Source: Dipetalonema caudispina (taxonomy: Eukaryota > Nematoda > Chromadorea > Rhabditida > Onchocercidae). From it: a stretch of DNA of 64,000 nt. The notes under the pieces were generated by a model. The model was not told where the DNA came from. It made no database searches and saw only the letters and a list, made by a program, of their open reading frames with translations. Position 1 is the stretch's first letter, and each line of letters starts with the position of its first letter. The translations under genes and the position numbers were made by a program. Of this stretch, positions 63,479 to 64,000 are shown one piece after another. Where the stretch lies: assembly GCA_013365325.1 (NCBI GenBank), contig JABVXV010000056.1, positions 186,001 to 250,000 on the forward strand, given 5' to 3'.

Positions 63479-64000
63479 CTATCCAGAGCAACAAGACTTT
63501 TTAACAGGAGGTGGATCATCAACAATCAATAAATCATTCCTTCGAGATGCACCATAATGCGACATTATATCCATACCTCCGAACTGCGAATGTCTCGCTT
63601 TTTCGACTAAACCTAAAAAAGTATCCCAAAGAAAATTAAAAATCAATTTACGAACCCTCAAATTTAAATTAAAGTCATCTCTCTAATAGGAAATCATTAA
63701 TCAACTCTAACAAAAACTTTATCCTACAAAAATTTCCAAGTATGCAGCTTTCGATCTCTCGGTTCGAGAGATTTCTTTGGTAGCACTCCTCCACAGAGCT
63801 TTCTAATTGTAACTGCAGATAAAAAAATTTTTTTCGTGCGTTGGAACATGTAGCAAAGCACAACGCGATTCGATTAAATTTGGCACTTCTCAAACTTAAT
63901 TATCAATGACATGGTAATTAATCATTCCATAGAATTGAAAAACTCAAATTGATATTGCAAATACCTTTTACAAGATAATCGAAAACTTGTGTTACACCAA
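63479..64000 (-). CDS. rab-21: Rab GTPase C-terminus, probably Rab21 (partial)
   Basis: Two exons join in phase: 63965-64000 (open at the window edge) and 63479-63612. The first ends GVTQVFDYLVK, matching the last helix of Rab G domains (human Rab21 KGIEELFLDLCKRM). The second gives GLVEKARHSQ, a linker, and RRNDLLIVDDPPPVKKSCCSG. A pair of cysteines followed by two residues is a geranylgeranylation signal. The RR...DD...CCSG tail resembles the Rab21 ending CCSSG more than other Rabs I know. Rab21 acts in early endosome and integrin traffic. The GTP-binding motifs lie outside the window, so the Rab21 assignment rests on the tail only. Confidence 0.6.

Overview
This window is eukaryotic nuclear DNA from a nematode, most likely a filarial or other spirurid (clade III) species. 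The evidence is a strongly AT-rich sequence, genes split into many small exons of about 25-200 nt, introns of roughly 100-500 nt ending in T-rich TTTYAG-type acceptors, acceptor-like sites directly before start codons (candidate spliced-leader trans-splice sites), a cuticle collagen gene, and single-copy metazoan orthologues. The species assignment is inference. All exon models were assembled by hand from open frames, GT/AG (once GC/AG) borders and matching intron phases. For every complete model the exon lengths sum to a multiple of three.

Layout, left to right. 1-4244 (-): 5' half of an unrecognised gene with a polyproline run, open at the left edge. 8474-11001 (-): RANBP3-type Ran-binding protein. 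13159-16471 (+): an F-box protein divergent from it. 20308-21619 (-): cuticle collagen. 26133-26816 (-): two orphan 3'-terminal exons. 32315-38560 (+): membralin (TMEM259). 40096-41602 (+): the eRF1-type glutamine methyltransferase N6AMT1/HEMK2. 42875-45003 (+): an OVCA2/FSH1 serine hydrolase. 45882-47813 (-): a secreted thrombospondin-type-1 protein with an internal 25-residue repeat. 53976-57808 (+): a TMEM151-family membrane protein whose first exon is not located. 59981-62101 (+): a large unrecognised protein. 63479-64000 (-): 3' end of a Rab GTPase, probably Rab21.

The remainder is gene-poor AT-rich DNA with a few microsatellites and small inverted repeats. The genes do not form one pathway. 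Membralin, N6AMT1 and OVCA2 lie head-to-tail, which could reflect co-transcription, but the gaps are over 1 kb. Most notable are the TSP1/repeat secreted protein, a decayed copy of membralin exon 2 inside membralin intron 1, a non-canonical GC-AG intron in N6AMT1, the unrecognised protein at 60-62 kb, and a spliceable open segment near 31.2-31.45 kb. I saw no tRNA, rRNA, CRISPR array, intact transposon or bacterial-type gene.
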